Shown: one piece after another, positions 46,687 through 58,063 of the stretch | How positions within the stretch are numbered: position 1 is the stretch's first letter | How the letters are laid out: each line of letters starts with the position of its first letter | Assembly (NCBI GenBank): GCA_028583605.1 | Contig: CM053336.1 | Span: forward strand, 24,723,004 to 24,787,003 | Length of the DNA stretch: 64,000 bases | Reading direction: 5' to 3' | Origin: Dastarcus helophoroides | Taxonomy: Eukaryota > Arthropoda > Insecta > Coleoptera > Bothrideridae | Made by a program: the position numbers and the translations under genes | The notes under the pieces: model-generated | What the model was told of the DNA's origin: nothing | Seen by the model: the letters and a program-made list of their open reading frames with translations, nothing else | Database searches by the model: none

Positions 46687-48427
46687 CCGCCATTAGTTCG
46701 TGGACGGAAGATAGCTCATAAGTCTTAGAAGATATCAAAATGAAATTTTGTTCAGTGGTATACATTCATAGGGGCAACATTTTAGAGTTATTTTAATTGT
46801 ATTATACTAATCATATACAAAATGTTGACATAAACTTACTTTTTTTTAAATAGAACGCCCTCGATAATTTTTCATATTTGGATAGCCCTATAAAAATGCA
46901 GCAAAGTAATATAAAGTTTATGGTAGTTTTGATGGGTCTTTTTCCTAATAGAGGATCATAAATCCGGAGATAGGACTCTGATGCAGCCATTTGTAAACAC
47001 TCATTATGATGTAGTATTATTCAATTTGCAACATAAACAATCATTTATAGTCTTTAGGTTTTTATAAACCATTAAAATGTTGTTTAACATTTTTTAGTTA
47101 TACAGAGTGATGCAAATCCAAGAATTACTAAAAAATTTTAAATAAAATTGCCAATTTTAATACCTAATATGAAAAATAACATAAAATTACCTTTCCAATA
47201 ATACTAATTACGTAAAGTTTCTCTTAATAAATTTTATACAAAATAACTTTCAAATTAATTTTTTTTTAATTTTTAATTTTTTGGAAAACACAACTAGGAT
47301 TATTTGTATTCATTACTAATTCAATGAGTAGTTGGTAACATTAAACAAACATTTGTAAATAATAATCAAAACTGAGCAAATATTTAACTGGGTCCCCAAA
47401 CAATTGACAATTAAAAATACATATTTTATAGGATCGTTTACATGAAAACTTGCGGAAGTCTGAAGGGATATTAAAATAAAATTTTGTCCAGTAACATACA
47501 TCTATATCATTTTATTACACTGATCATATACAGATTGTTGACATAAACTTAATTTTTTAAAAGAAAACTTTGTATATTTTTGCATATTTAACTTGTTCCA
47601 TAAAAATGCAGCAAAATTATGTGAAATTTAAGGGGGTTTTAATGGGTTATTTTTCTAGTAAAGGCTCGTAAATCCGAAAACAGGACTCCGATCCAGCCAT
47701 TTGTAAACCCTCTCCATGATGTAGTATGAACCTTTTTGAGACATAGGCAATCATTGATAGTCTTAAGTATTCCTTAACCATAAAAATGTGGTTGTATATT
47801 ATTTGGTTATACAGGGTGACCAAGTTTTGAAAATCTAATAACTACTAAAGAATTTTAAATGAAAAGTTCATTTGCAGGAAAACTATCAAATGTAACCTCC
47901 CATAATATAGTATTGTTAAGAAGCTAATTTTATCTTTTTTTATATTAGGTAATAAAAATGGGCCATTCCGTTTAAAATTTTTAAATAATTTTTGGATTTG
48001 TCAATCTCGATCACTCTCTATAAGTAGAAACATAACATGTTTATGGTTTATGGAAACTGAAAGACTAGCAATGATTGTTTTTGTTGCAAATTGATCAATA
48101 CTACATCATACTGAGTGTTTAACAATGACTGCATCAATCCTGTGTCCAGACTTATGATCCTCTATTAGGAAAACGACCTATGAAAACTCCCATAAACCCT
48201 ACATTATTTTGCTGCTTTTTTATAAGGCTATCCCAATATTTAAAATATACGAGGTTTCTATTTAAAAAATTAAAGTTTATATCAACACTCTGAATATGAT
48301 TGGTAAAATAAAATAAAAATAATAAAAAAATGTGGTCCCTATAGTTGTACGCAACTGTGCAAAATTTCATTTTAAACTCTTTTCAGGCTTCGAAGCTATT
48401 CTCCGTCCACGCCCTAATGGCGGACCC
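46687..48427. mobile_element. Foldback element FB3 with a duplicated arm
   Basis: The outer ends gtccgccattagttcgtgga (46687) and, in reverse complement, gtccgccattagggcgtgga (48427) are inverted repeats continuing into cgga..atagct. The left arm spans about 500 bp. A second, same-orientation arm copy lies at about 47445-47935, and the inverted right arm at about 47955-48427. Shared blocks include tcatatacaaaatgttgaca, aaaatgcagcaaa, ccatttgtaaacactc and ttatacagagtgatgcaa. No transposase is visible. The extra direct arm suggests internal duplication or nested insertion of a related copy. Confidence 0.8.
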
Positions 48428-48667
48428 TTTATATTTTTACATATCTTAATGTTATATAAAATGCTCATTATAATAATATAAAACAATAAGGATCTCCGAT
48501 TAACAGTTTCTGATATATTTAGAATAGTCATAAAATTTGGGTGTAATTTGGAAGCTCGTTTGAAAGACCGAAAACAATCAAATCATTTTATTTTTGTTGT
48601 AGACTATTATAGTATATCCTTTTCTTGAAAAATAGTGTAATTTTATATAAATAATACTTATTATTAT
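48428..48667. other. Unassigned DNA between two foldback elements
   Basis: 240 bp of AT-rich DNA without recognisable content. Confidence 0.5.
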
Positions 48668-49613
48668 GCAGGGTGATTAGAAAAGGCAAAATTACATTAT
48701 TCTAAAAAAATTCACTTCGCTCACCTTATATAATATTTTCTATTTTTGTTAGTCAAAAACTAAGCTTTGATTTAATGTAAGAATTTTTGGATGTAGCTCT
48801 TATAATTTGAGAAATATTTAACAATATTTAAGTATTTAAAATGCATCTCTGATTAAAATTGTTGGAAATTTTTTTCCAACTGTAACGAAAAATAGTAATA
48901 AATAAACCATTTACCGCATACTTATCAATAAAGTTTACAAAACCAGAAATTCGAAATGTCTCGTCCCAGCCGCAATTTTACCAATCCAACGTAAAATGTA
49001 TAGGCTGTTATTATTATATTTTAGCTTAATTAATCCACAGTGTGGATTTAACTAACTTTTTTTTTGAAAATATGCTCCATAAAATATAGCTATTAATATT
49101 TTTTTATTGTCGCTGTGAAAAATGGGTATGCTTCGTTGATTTTCTTGACCAAAATAAACATTAAATTGACTAGAATGAACGAGTGTTGCATCATTCACTA
49201 TTTCACTTCTATTTTCTTAAATAATGTTAACTGTTCAGATAACATAGAGCCTAGATGCATAGAATTTAGATGTACATAATAAGCAGCATCTAAACCAATA
49301 TGTTTTATAATTAAGAGTTCATATTTCTGTAATTTATATAATTAAAATTAAAACAATTTATTAAATAGGTGCATTTTATAAACTACATGTCTTTTAAGGT
49401 TTGAAAATTTTGAAGAAAACGCATTTTACTACAATCTAAAATATTTTAATTTAAAATTACATATCTCCCGAACTATAAAAATAAGCCCCACAGATATTTA
49501 TATGAAACCAAAGCCTAGCTGTTAATTAACAGAAATGTAAAATAATATACAAGGTGTGTCATTTAAATTTTTGAGAGAAATGTCATTTTGGGTTTGTTAA
49601 TCACCCTGTATAA
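48668..49613. mobile_element. ~945-bp TIR element FB4
   Basis: The left end tatgcagggtgattagaaaa and the reverse complement of the right end tatacagggtgattaacaaa open inverted arms of about 200 bp. Inner shared blocks include aagctttgatttaa/aggctttggtttca and ttataatttgagaaatat/tatagttcgggagatat. No transposase is recognisable. The tatacagggtg terminus is shared in type with FB1's inner motif and FB3's inner motif. Confidence 0.72.
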
Positions 49614-49984
49614 TTCAAAATTTATTTTCAATATAATTTTAAATAATATAAACTAAAAATAAAACCATTTGGGCGTTTCCCTCCTTTCAAAGGATCTTGC
49701 AATTTAGTTGCCCTTTTCATGATTTTTGCAAATATCTCAAAAACTGTTAACCGCAGATCCCTATTGTTTGATATCAGTTTAATCAAAGTTTTGTAGGAAA
49801 TTTATATATGTAAAAATATTTAGGATTTTTATATCAAAAAGGGGACTTTGTTGTACCACACTGTCAATAAATTGTGTCAAAAAGGAAGACTAAGGTTCAG
49901 CCAGCCCGGAGAAAATGACAACCATTTTGCAGCAAAGGGAAAGAAGCCCAATCTGGGAGCTTTTTTTTAAGTAGAAAAGACCTC
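49614..49984. other. Unassigned AT-rich DNA
   Basis: No gene recognised. ccagcccggagaaaatgaca near 49899 may be the degraded upstream edge of the following LINE. Confidence 0.4.
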
Positions 49985-51095
49985 ACTCTTTCAGGTAAAG
50001 TAAAATGTCTAGGGTGCTACCTTGACTCCAAACTTTCCTGAAATACACATCGTAAAGTAACGACCAAAAAAGCCATAGCGGTATTATGGTAAGTCATGGG
50101 AACTAAAACCGAAAATGATCTTATGGTTCTACTTAACAGTAGTGAAATTCATTGTAACATATGACTTGTTCATATGGTGGCCAAAAAAAGCTGGTCCAAA
50201 ATAAGTTGCAGAAAGTTCAACGGCTGGCCTGTCTGAGTGTAACAGACTTTACATACACCAGCCTTAGGACAGCCATGTCATGCTGGGCCTTCCTCATTTG
50301 CACATCTGTGCAAAGAGAAAAGCGGCCAACTATGCCTTACAAATCAGTCAAAAACAAAAAATAAGAGCAGGAGACCTTACGGGGCACCAAAAAATTATGG
50401 ACTTTGTCCAGCCACATATCCTAACACTACCAAAGAAATATATGGCTATTAGATACGATTTCGACATAACATTTGTGTCGGTTACTTCTAGCTGCCAGAA
50501 AAACCCGTTCGTCATACCAGCACAAAAAAATGGATCCTTTATTTGGTACACAGATGGCTTTAAAATGTATGAAGGCATCTCAATCCCCGGGCAAGAGTTC
50601 CAGCCTTTTTTTGGCCCGAAGTCATGAATATATGGACTGTTATATATCTTAAGAGACACATTAGACGAGGTAGAATCTTTATATTATTAAAGAACCAGGC
50701 AGCTCTTAAAGTCTAGGCATCCTATGCCTTTGACTTTTAGATTGTTTAGGAGTGCAAACAATGCCTAGAGAAACTGGCAATAGGTAAAAAATGGACCTTA
50801 ATATAGATGTCAGACTCACGAAGGCTATAGAAAAAAATGACATAGCTGATAGCCTATTTATAAAAGGGGCTAAAGCATCAATTTGTGGACCTGAACCATT
50901 CTTTGCTATAACTGAAAGCCATATCTCAAGGAACTCCACAATTAAGAAAAGGGACAAATGAGCACCTGCTGAAAAATAACTTTAGGCCAAAGACAAGCAA
51001 AAAAATGTCTAATCAATTATTCTTTAAAGAAGGCAAGAAAGCTCATCGATCTACCCAAGAACGATTTCAGGCTCCTTACTGTTTGTTCTACTTAT
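49985..51095 (+). pseudogene. RNase H-bearing LINE, 3' half of ORF2
   Basis: Successive frames give LTLSGKVKCLGCYLDSKLS, QNKLQKVQRLACLSVTDF, LLGLPHLHICAKRK-like, AGDLTGHQKIMDF and SFIWYTDGFKMYEG. The first RNase H Asp is at 50553-50555. NQAALKV, ECKQCLEKLA, GPEPFFAITESHIS and DLPKNDFRLL follow. The order (post-RT, RNase H, C-terminus) is that of a LINE with an RNase H domain, related to the 42.4-kb fragment. At least a dozen stops and shifts are evident. The palm of the RT lies upstream and is missing. Confidence 0.85.
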
Positions 51096-51139
51096 CGGAT
51101 CTTGCCCTTTATGTGTTTATTGTTTAAGTTATAATTTCG

Positions 51140-51450
51140 CGTGTTTTTTTATTTTTTTATACATGATTTCGTCCTATTATCAAAAATTTTCGTATCTTTT
51201 TCAAACACTTTGCGATATACACCTCTAAAGAGTTTCGGCAGTACTATGTACTCGATAAAACAGAACCATAAAATATAAATGTAATCCATTATAATAAGAA
51301 GAAAAAGTTTCAAGCCTAAATTTTCAAGACATGAAATATAATAACAATTACACTTATGACTCATCCAGCTTCTTTAAAATTTTTCCTGCCATTGTGGTGC
51401 AGGACAATTGAATTAAACGTTGTTGATTTATCCTAATTTCTAAGTAAAAA
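51140..51450. repeat. Dispersed repeat E, copy 2
   Basis: Homologous to 32165-32515 over about 300 bp. It starts directly after the LINE fragment, so E might be the 3' untranslated part of a LINE family or an independent short element. Confidence 0.65.
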
Positions 51451-51756
51451 CAGATGTTTGGGTAAGATGAAGGATATTTCTTTTCTGATTAATCCTTGAA
51501 CTATTTTGCGTAAGTACACTTATTAATTAAGTACACTTATTAGTTCACAATAAATGTGTAATTGTTGTTGAAAAACTTTTTGAAATAATTGTAATTATAT
51601 CACAGCAAATATATTTTTTAATAAAAACATTGTGTTTTTTTAATTAAATGCAAAAAGAAAACCCATGTTACGGAATTTCACATTTGTTAACAATAAAAAA
51701 AATAATAAAAAACCATATAAATGATACTAAAAACAAATCTATCTATCTTATCAAAA
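51451..51756. other. Unassigned AT-rich DNA
   Basis: Nothing recognised. Confidence 0.5.
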
Positions 51757-51925
51757 TATGATTTTGGTGGAAAGGACTGGTCCTTGGTTATATTTAAAAA
51801 TTGAATTACAAATTATGTCTCCTGCAGTATCTCTCTGAAGTTGATAGCTTGGTCATCGAAATGCGTTAGAGCAACCTCTGTTGTGTTTTTTAATCTTTCT
51901 TGGATTCAAGGGACAAGATTTATAT
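51757..51925 (+). repeat. Collapsed PLE terminal-repeat relic
   Basis: Starts with the PLE left-edge phrase ggactggtccttggttat and attga-type terminus (compare 24642-24670). It then jumps into the sense-strand terminal repeat from ctctctgaag onward (compare 26233), ending at ggattcaagggacaag. The hairpin arm between is lost. The hammerhead-like core at 51831-51871 has mutated in helix II (gatagc/gtcatc), so it is probably inactive. Confidence 0.7.
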
Positions 51926-53073
51926 TTTAATTTTTAAAAATGTGATTGTTAAATCAAGGGCAAATATTTCCATTAAAACTAAAGATAATTTAGGTAGTTC
52001 CAATGTTCGTATTCATTTTGGTGTAAAAATATAAGGAGAAAAACTACTTGAAGATATTCTGTCAAAAAACACGTTGCTTATAGTTTTTATTGTTAAAATA
52101 ATATGCTGCATTATTTTTGTCTTCCTAAAATAGGTAATATTAAAAAAGATATACGTGGTTTTAAAATGTCGATTTTTTTTTAAAGACTTTGGCTTAGGTC
52201 CACGCGACTGCTGAAAGCAATAGCTCGTTACCGAATGATGTAACTTGGACATCGGAAGAATTTCGGAAGGATGGAAATAACACCTACTGAAACTGACATG
52301 TTAGCTACAAGAAGTATCTTAGACTTTACGAAAGACCTAAAAGACGTTGAAATAATTTGGATTGGGTTATTCGCAAAATAACCATATTTATTTAGTTAAT
52401 ATCCTGCCCAACAAAAACATTTTCAATTACAGAGCATTTAAACTTCAACAAATATATAAAACAAGACACAAATTACTATAATCATAAAAATATAAATAAC
52501 ACAAAAACCTATAACAGATAAATTAAAATTGCTGTACTCTAAGGAAATATAAGATATAAATATAAATAAATAAATATAAAATAATGATTACAAATCAAAC
52601 ACACATTTCTGACATAAAATTCAAATTCGAGCCAACAATCCAAAAAATTGCATGCATTAGTTTAATTTTAGGTAAACACATTTTCTTAATACCCAAACAA
52701 ACATTATCTAGCAACAATCCAACCAGGATAACTAAAAACTAAGGAACGTAATGTTATTAAATTGCTAAAATAGATATAGCAAGATCCAGATATAGAATTT
52801 ACGTATTTTACTATGAAATGGATAGGCGACTTACGACCAACATTGGTACGTGGCGTTGTAACATAGTTAATACCATCGATGATATTAGAACAAACCACAA
52901 CCTTGATCGTGGTCTACAATAAAAACATTATTTTACCCCAGTTACCATAAGCAACTTTTCTGGCACCATTTCGAAAATCAAAGCTTATTCAGTTAGCATA
53001 CAGATGCAAGATCCACATACTCAACGTCATCAACAGTAATATAAATAAATAATATAAAAATAATAGATAATAC
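51926..53073. other. Unassigned AT-rich DNA
   Basis: No gene recognised. Minus frames at 52013-52252, 52704-52898 and 52989-53186 have no domain I know; the last overlaps the 5' LTR. Confidence 0.4.
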
Positions 53074-53399
53074 GGCAACAAAAAGTAATTATAAAGTTTA
53101 GTTGGGAATTTTCTAGAAAATTTGAAAAAGGGAAGCGGCCGCCATAATAAATCAAACGGCAGATAAGCACTACAGAAATTTGGCAAACGATAAACCTTAT
53201 CTGCTGGATTCTTCTAGAACCCGAACCAGGGCCTATATAAAGCGGTCACTTTTCCCTCAGAGTTAGTTAAAAGTCAATGAATAAGTTAGTTAATTAAACG
53301 GTGTTAGTGAATTACGATTATAGTGTTCCAAATTCAGTTTTGAAAAAAAGTAGTTAAAATTCACTAAGTGTTAATCATTCGAACTGATAACGTGCAACA
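53074..53399 (+). repeat. 5' LTR
   Basis: Matches 58079-58400 end to end, with the terminal cgtgcaaca preserved. The starting TG of the 3' LTR is GG here. It contains a TATA-like tatataa (53234-53240). Confidence 0.9.
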
Positions 53400-53401
53400 C
53401 T

Positions 53402-53420
53402 TGGTGTCAGAAGCGAGATT
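53402..53420 (+). other. Primer binding site, tRNA-Leu type
   Basis: tggtgtcagaagcgagat starts 2 nt after the LTR end. It matches the 3' end of leucine tRNAs (complement of ...TCTGACA-CCA) apart from a few changes. Confidence 0.75.
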
Positions 53421-53582
53421 AGTTGTGGATTGTGCTTTATTTCACGAAGGAATTTGTACAAGGTTCCGCACTAGACTTTATCATGGACGCTATAAACTGT
53501 TAAGTAGTTTATACGAAGCGCGCCAAGAAAAATCCTGAACATTGTAGATTGCTTTATAGAAACGAGATTAAAATCGGCCAAA

Positions 53583-54714
53583 ATGGAACAACAATTGCAA
53601 TACTACCAATGATAAAAGATAAAAAGAAAAAAGAAAAGAAAAGGAGAAATAACAAGAATAATAAAAAGAAAAGAAGCAAGAACAAAGACGATAAGAAATA
53701 AAAGACAAAGAACGAAGACGACAAGAAAAAGAAGAAGAAGAAGAAGAAAAACAGAAAAGGAACGCAGACAAACAAGAATTGCATTGTCTATTAGCAAATA
53801 TAATAGAAAAGATCAGAGTAGAAGCTGCACATTAAAAAAAACAAATTACAGGAATGAAAGATGAGATGGAAGAAGTAAAAGTAGAAATTGCAGAAATGAA
53901 AGGAGTCATGGTCGAAAAAGAATTCAACAGCGAGCTTCTTAATTTGGAAAATGCAACACAGAAAAAATCTGCAACATCGAAAATAATATGAAAAAGCTGC
54001 TAAGTGGACAATTCGCACAACATGAATCTAAAAGTGTGCCTGATATTTCTTCCCAAAAGGTAAAACCGCTGACTTATGATGTGAAAACATCCCTTGAGAT
54101 CTATAGAAAACAGCTGGAAGCTGTTGCTAAGGCCAATCGGTGGCCGGGGGAAGAAAATACGACCTAATTGGTGGTATCCCTGCATGGAGAATTTCTGGAA
54201 CTACTCCGAACTCTATCTGATCACGAACTAGCTAACTATAAAGATCTTGTTAGAATTTTAGAGATGAGATTTGGGGACCACCATTTGCAGCACATTGTTC
54301 AGTCGCAGCTGCTAGTAAGATGGCAGAAAAGTGGCGAAACGCAGTAAGAATTCGAGACTGACGCGTATCAAGGAAAGCACGGATTAGAGCTTTGGAGGTT
54401 GAAGCCGCTTACAAGGTTTCAGAGCCAAGAGCGCCACGCAGAATAAGAAAGGCCGACATCAAAGAGACTGCGAATTACCCTGATCTTGCGAGCATGAGCG
54501 CTAAAATAAAGGAAATAGACGCAAACATGAAAGTAAAGGAAATGAACACGAACATAAGCACTAGCCTGAAGAAAATGGACGCGAGCATCCAAGAACTGGT
54601 AGGAACTCCTAAAGGCAGATCCAACAGAAGCACAACATATTACAACTGTGGCAAACCGGGGCACTTTAAGAAGGACTACAGGTCAGCCCCAAAAAGTCGA
54701 CAAGCCCCACAGTA
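53583..54714 (+). pseudogene. gag: gag pseudogene
   Basis: After a Lys/Glu-rich N-terminal region with stops, one frame reads KPLTYDVKTSLEIYRKQLEA, VAKANRWPG, ELLRTLSDHELANY and LVRILEMRFGDHH, the capsid-like core of arthropod Ty3/gypsy Gag. After shifts, 54392-54714 reads LEVEAAYKVSEPRAPRR and ends with a zinc knuckle, YYNCGKPGHFKKDY. There the first and last Cys of CxxCxxxGHxxxxC are Tyr, so zinc binding would be lost. Part of the middle is also deleted. Confidence 0.85.
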
Positions 54715-56006
54715 GGAAAATTAAAAAAAATTAACCATTGAGAAGGGGCACTCACTGGCTGGGGCCTGTAACATAAACCTTACAAGTCCTACAATTGTAA
54801 GAAATTATTCTACACTTGCAGTTATTCCTTAGCACAACGCAACTTGTAACATCAATGCGGCGCCAGTAATTACGGAAAAAATATCACACATCTAAGGGGG
54901 TACTTTTATGTTACAGCATACATTTGGAAGTGTAGACTTATCTATTTTCAATTTATTTTTGTCCAAAACGGCTCTAACGCTTTGAAATTACAATTTAGAC
55001 AGGTGCCATGCCATTTGGGATTACTAATTTTTAAAGACATCTTGATTCTTTAGATAGGGCCGTCGTCATGTATCGTATTTATTGTTAAATATATTTTATA
55101 AATTATTATGGCTAGATATGTATGATTCAGTATAATTACCGACGAATAAATAATTTCAAAACGAAAAACAAACTTCCTAAAATTGTCAACGGCTTTCTTT
55201 GTGATAAACAAAATCGCTGTCTTGGCAGTCTAGGCACAAAATAAATAATATTTTACTTATTTTGTGGCCTAATGATATTAACGGGCATTTGCTTTTATAA
55301 AAATAAAGAACTCAGGGCTTTCCATTGCTTTTTCCGGGGCTTTCAACGTGCTTCTGCTGCATTGTTTTCTTATAGATTAGCTAATACATTTGTATCATAT
55401 TAACTATACCTATAGGTCCTACATATTTCGGTAACACAACGCAATTCGCTACAATTGTAGAAACTCCGCGATTCTTTACATATGCAGCCTATACATGCAA
55501 CAAGTTATATCATCGGGAAAGCCAGCTTCTTATTTTTCTTCTTTAGAGAAAATAAATATTTATTCAGAAAATCATGTCTAGATATTAAAAAATTATTACT
55601 ATTTTATTATTTCCAGAAGAACCATTTAGGTATCATTTTCGTGATCAAATTTAATCGAAATGCGTGTAATATTTTTTAATATCCTTAATTATTAGTAAGG
55701 TTTGTACTTTTATAATAATACAATAAATGATTTCAGTTATGTTCTTCAATTTTTTTTAATTCTTTTCAATGACTTTTAGAATCGAAGGATCGCAGTATCG
55801 GATTTAGATTTGGCTTAGGAGTAATAATGATCTTTATATCAAGCAAAATTTATTGGTCGCAAACAAGACTGATGTTTACGCTAATGGTTTACTATAATGT
55901 TTTCGGACTGCAAAATCAGACATATGCGATTAGGGCGCAAATTGGATATGCTCATACATAATTATATGCATGCACAGGATTAACTTTTTTACGAGCGTAG
56001 GAAAAG

Positions 56007-56012
<6 letters not shown>

Positions 56013-56036
<24 letters not shown>
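56013..56036. repeat. (TA)12 microsatellite
   Basis: Uninterrupted TA dinucleotides just upstream of the HH-A copy. Confidence 0.95.
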
Positions 56037-56037
<1 letters not shown>

Positions 56038-56074
56038 TTCAATTTTACATTTTAAATTATTTTTCCTCATTGTT

Positions 56075-56372
56075 CCTTTTTGATTTATGCACTGCTGACG
56101 AGCTCAAATGTCAGCGAAACATCGATGTCCATTGCTACAACCTTTTTTTATATTTTTAAATTTTATAATTTATTAAAATTTTTTTTCATATCTAAGTTTG
56201 GTCTTCTGTATTTTATTTCTTCCCTATTCTATGTAAAATAAACTTACCTATTTTTTGTCAACTGGCTTCAAGTGACGTTTTAAAAAAATGTAGGTATCAC
56301 GTAGTCATATTTCAAAAAATGTTTTAGAATATTGTCAACCTTCATTAATAAAAATTTAAATTATTCCAAATT
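56075..56372 (+). repeat. HH-A dispersed repeat copy in gypsy
   Basis: Plus-strand HH-A copy with hammerhead, ctacaacctttttttata, tctaagtttggtcttct, ctatgtaaaataaac, atcacgtagtcatatttc and gaatattgtcaac. It ends at the junction with the gypsy pol region. Confidence 0.75.
56089..56135 (+). ncRNA. Hammerhead ribozyme, HH-A, slightly mutated
   Basis: Helix I is GCACTG with CATTGC (one mismatch). CTGACGA (56094-56100 region), GAAA and helix III ACAT/ATGT are intact, as is GTC at the cleavage site. Helix II is weakened to three pairs (GCT/AGC). Activity may be reduced relative to the 21.6-kb copy. Confidence 0.65.
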
Positions 56373-56399
56373 GTGTTACAGGCCCCTTGTATCGAGCAA

Positions 56400-57650
56400 C
56401 AAGCCCCTAAACTTTTTATCAAACAGATAAAAAGGACCATGGAAAGTTTGGTAGTGGAAAGCAGCTTAAATGGAAGGAATGTACAGACAACAGCAGATAA
56501 AGGAGTCATGGTTTCTTTACCACGCAGAAATATTCTACATTGACAGTCAAGGGTACTGGCTAAAAGAATGGTCCCCAGAAGAGTTACGGGAGGCACTGCG
56601 CCAATTATAGGAGAAGCAGACGTCATGATGGGCCTGGGAAAACTGCGAATTTTGCATCGGGTGTTGATGAACGTAATCAGGCAAACGGCTTTACTTTCGA
56701 CCCAGCGCAGAACATTTTAAGGATCAGAAAAAGAAGGTAAGACTATTTGCCTGCGAAACAGCTGTGGTGCAGGGAAGCATTGAGAAGACTATTATGGCTT
56801 TGATGGAAATATATTTGGGCTGCAGTGTTGAATTAGTGGAACCGACTTATGACATTTCCAAGAATTTACTAGTGTCGAGATGCGCGGTTAGAACATCTCA
56901 GAAGGTACCTGTGAGAGCTGTCAACGTATTTCCAATAGCATGCTCAATCAAGAAGGGTAGTACTCTGGCAGTGTGTACCCTCAATAAGCTCATTAGGTGG
57001 CAATTGTGCGCCAGTACAGGAAAAGAAGATTGAGCAAGTCAAGTTGGATGTGGACTTAAAACACCTGTCCAAGGAAAAAGTAGTTCTGGTTAGATGATTT
57101 CTACAGAAGAACCCCGGCGCTTTTACCAATGGAGGTCAAAATCTAGGAAGGACGGACGTAGTCCGACATAAAATAAACACCGGCAATGCAACACGTATTC
57201 TTCAACCCTTAAGAAGATAACCTGCAGCCAAGCAAGACAAAGTCGCTGGACTAGTTAAGAAAATGATGAAGGAAGGAGTCATCGAGAAGTCCATTAGTCC
57301 ACGGTCTTCCCCTGTAGTCTTGGTTACAACGAAGGACGGGTCAAGAAGATTCTGTGTCGATTACCAAAAAGTAAAAGACATCACTAAGAAGGACAGCTAC
57401 CGCTTGCCAAGAATTGATGACATACTAACAACCTTGCCTGGGTTCACCTGGTTTTCAACTCGGGACTTAAAAAGTGGATATTGGCAAGTGTGCACGGATC
57501 CTGATGACAAAGGGAAGACGGCCTTTTCATCTGGGAGTGGATTATATCATTTCACACTTATACCTTTTGGACTATGCAACGCACCGGCTACCTTCGAACG
57601 TCTAATAGAACTGGTACTTCAAGGGCTTACTTGGAAAACCTGACTTCAGC
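56400..57650 (+). pseudogene. pol: pol pseudogene: protease relic and RT N-half
   Basis: A frame starts SLVVESSLNG followed by TTADKGVMVSLP, where the aspartic protease DTG triad has become DKG. Next comes a conserved linker (SVELVEPTYD, KVPVRAVNVFP, IKKGSTLAVCT). Then the RT fingers and palm read MKEGVIEKSISPRSSPVVLV, FCVDYQKVKDITKKDSYRLP, WFSTRDLKSGYWQV and PFGLCNAPATFERLIELVLQ, ending GLTWKT at about 57641. This is immediately before the catalytic YxDD, which is deleted. The first RT Asp (STRDLKSGY) remains. Confidence 0.9.
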
Positions 57651-58050
57651 AAAAGTAATCTTTGGGAAGAAATTGCGGCTTCCGACTGACTTGGTGTTTG
57701 GATCACCAAGGGAGACCCCCAAGAAGACGATGGGTTTCATAGAGGGAAGCGATATTGGAGACGCATGCCCTGGTGCGGACGAAGATCAATTTGGCAACGG
57801 ACCGGATGATGACAAGATGTGACGTGAACGCCAATCATGGTGGTTTCAGTCAGGTCGAATTGGTATGGCTTTTCAACCCTCAGCGGAGGAAAGGAGTTTC
57901 GCCATCTTCGGAAGGGCCGTTCAAAGTGCTGAAGAGGATCAACGACTTGGTGTATAGGATCCAGCGCAGCCCCAGAAGATAGAAGATAAAAGCGGTACAC
58001 CTCGACAAACTGTGCAAATATAGTGGCGAAGTGACTGATTGGAACTGATC
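57643..58050 (+). pseudogene. pol: pol pseudogene: integrase C-terminal part
   Basis: After the deletion the frame reads IFGKKLRLPTDLVFGSPRE, then in another frame LATDRMMTRCDVNANHGGFS, VELVWLFNPQRRKGVSPS, GPFKVLKRINDLVYRIQRS and, after a stop, KIKAVHLDKLCKY. This is the end of the integrase core and the C-terminal GPF/Y-type domain of Ty3/gypsy integrases. The catalytic DDE residues lie in the deleted part. Confidence 0.88.
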
Positions 58051-58063
58051 GAAACGATCAGTC

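Larger units (their letters stand above)
54773..56374. mobile_element. 1.6-kb insertion between gag and pol
   Basis: The gypsy frame reads GHSLAGACN up to 54772 and resumes near 56375. The boundaries are marked by a perfect 12-bp inverted repeat, ggggcctgtaac (54761-54772) and gttacaggcccc (56375-56386). Inside are unassigned DNA, a roughly 70-bp direct repeat (about 54791-54860 and 55450-55520), a (TA)n run and a truncated HH-A copy with a hammerhead at its right end. The 65-aa frame 55482-55679 has no known domain. Confidence 0.65.

Noticed and set aside
53554..54018. Several overlapping Phe/Leu-rich minus frames
   Set aside because: They are translations opposite the Lys/Glu-rich start of the gypsy gag region.
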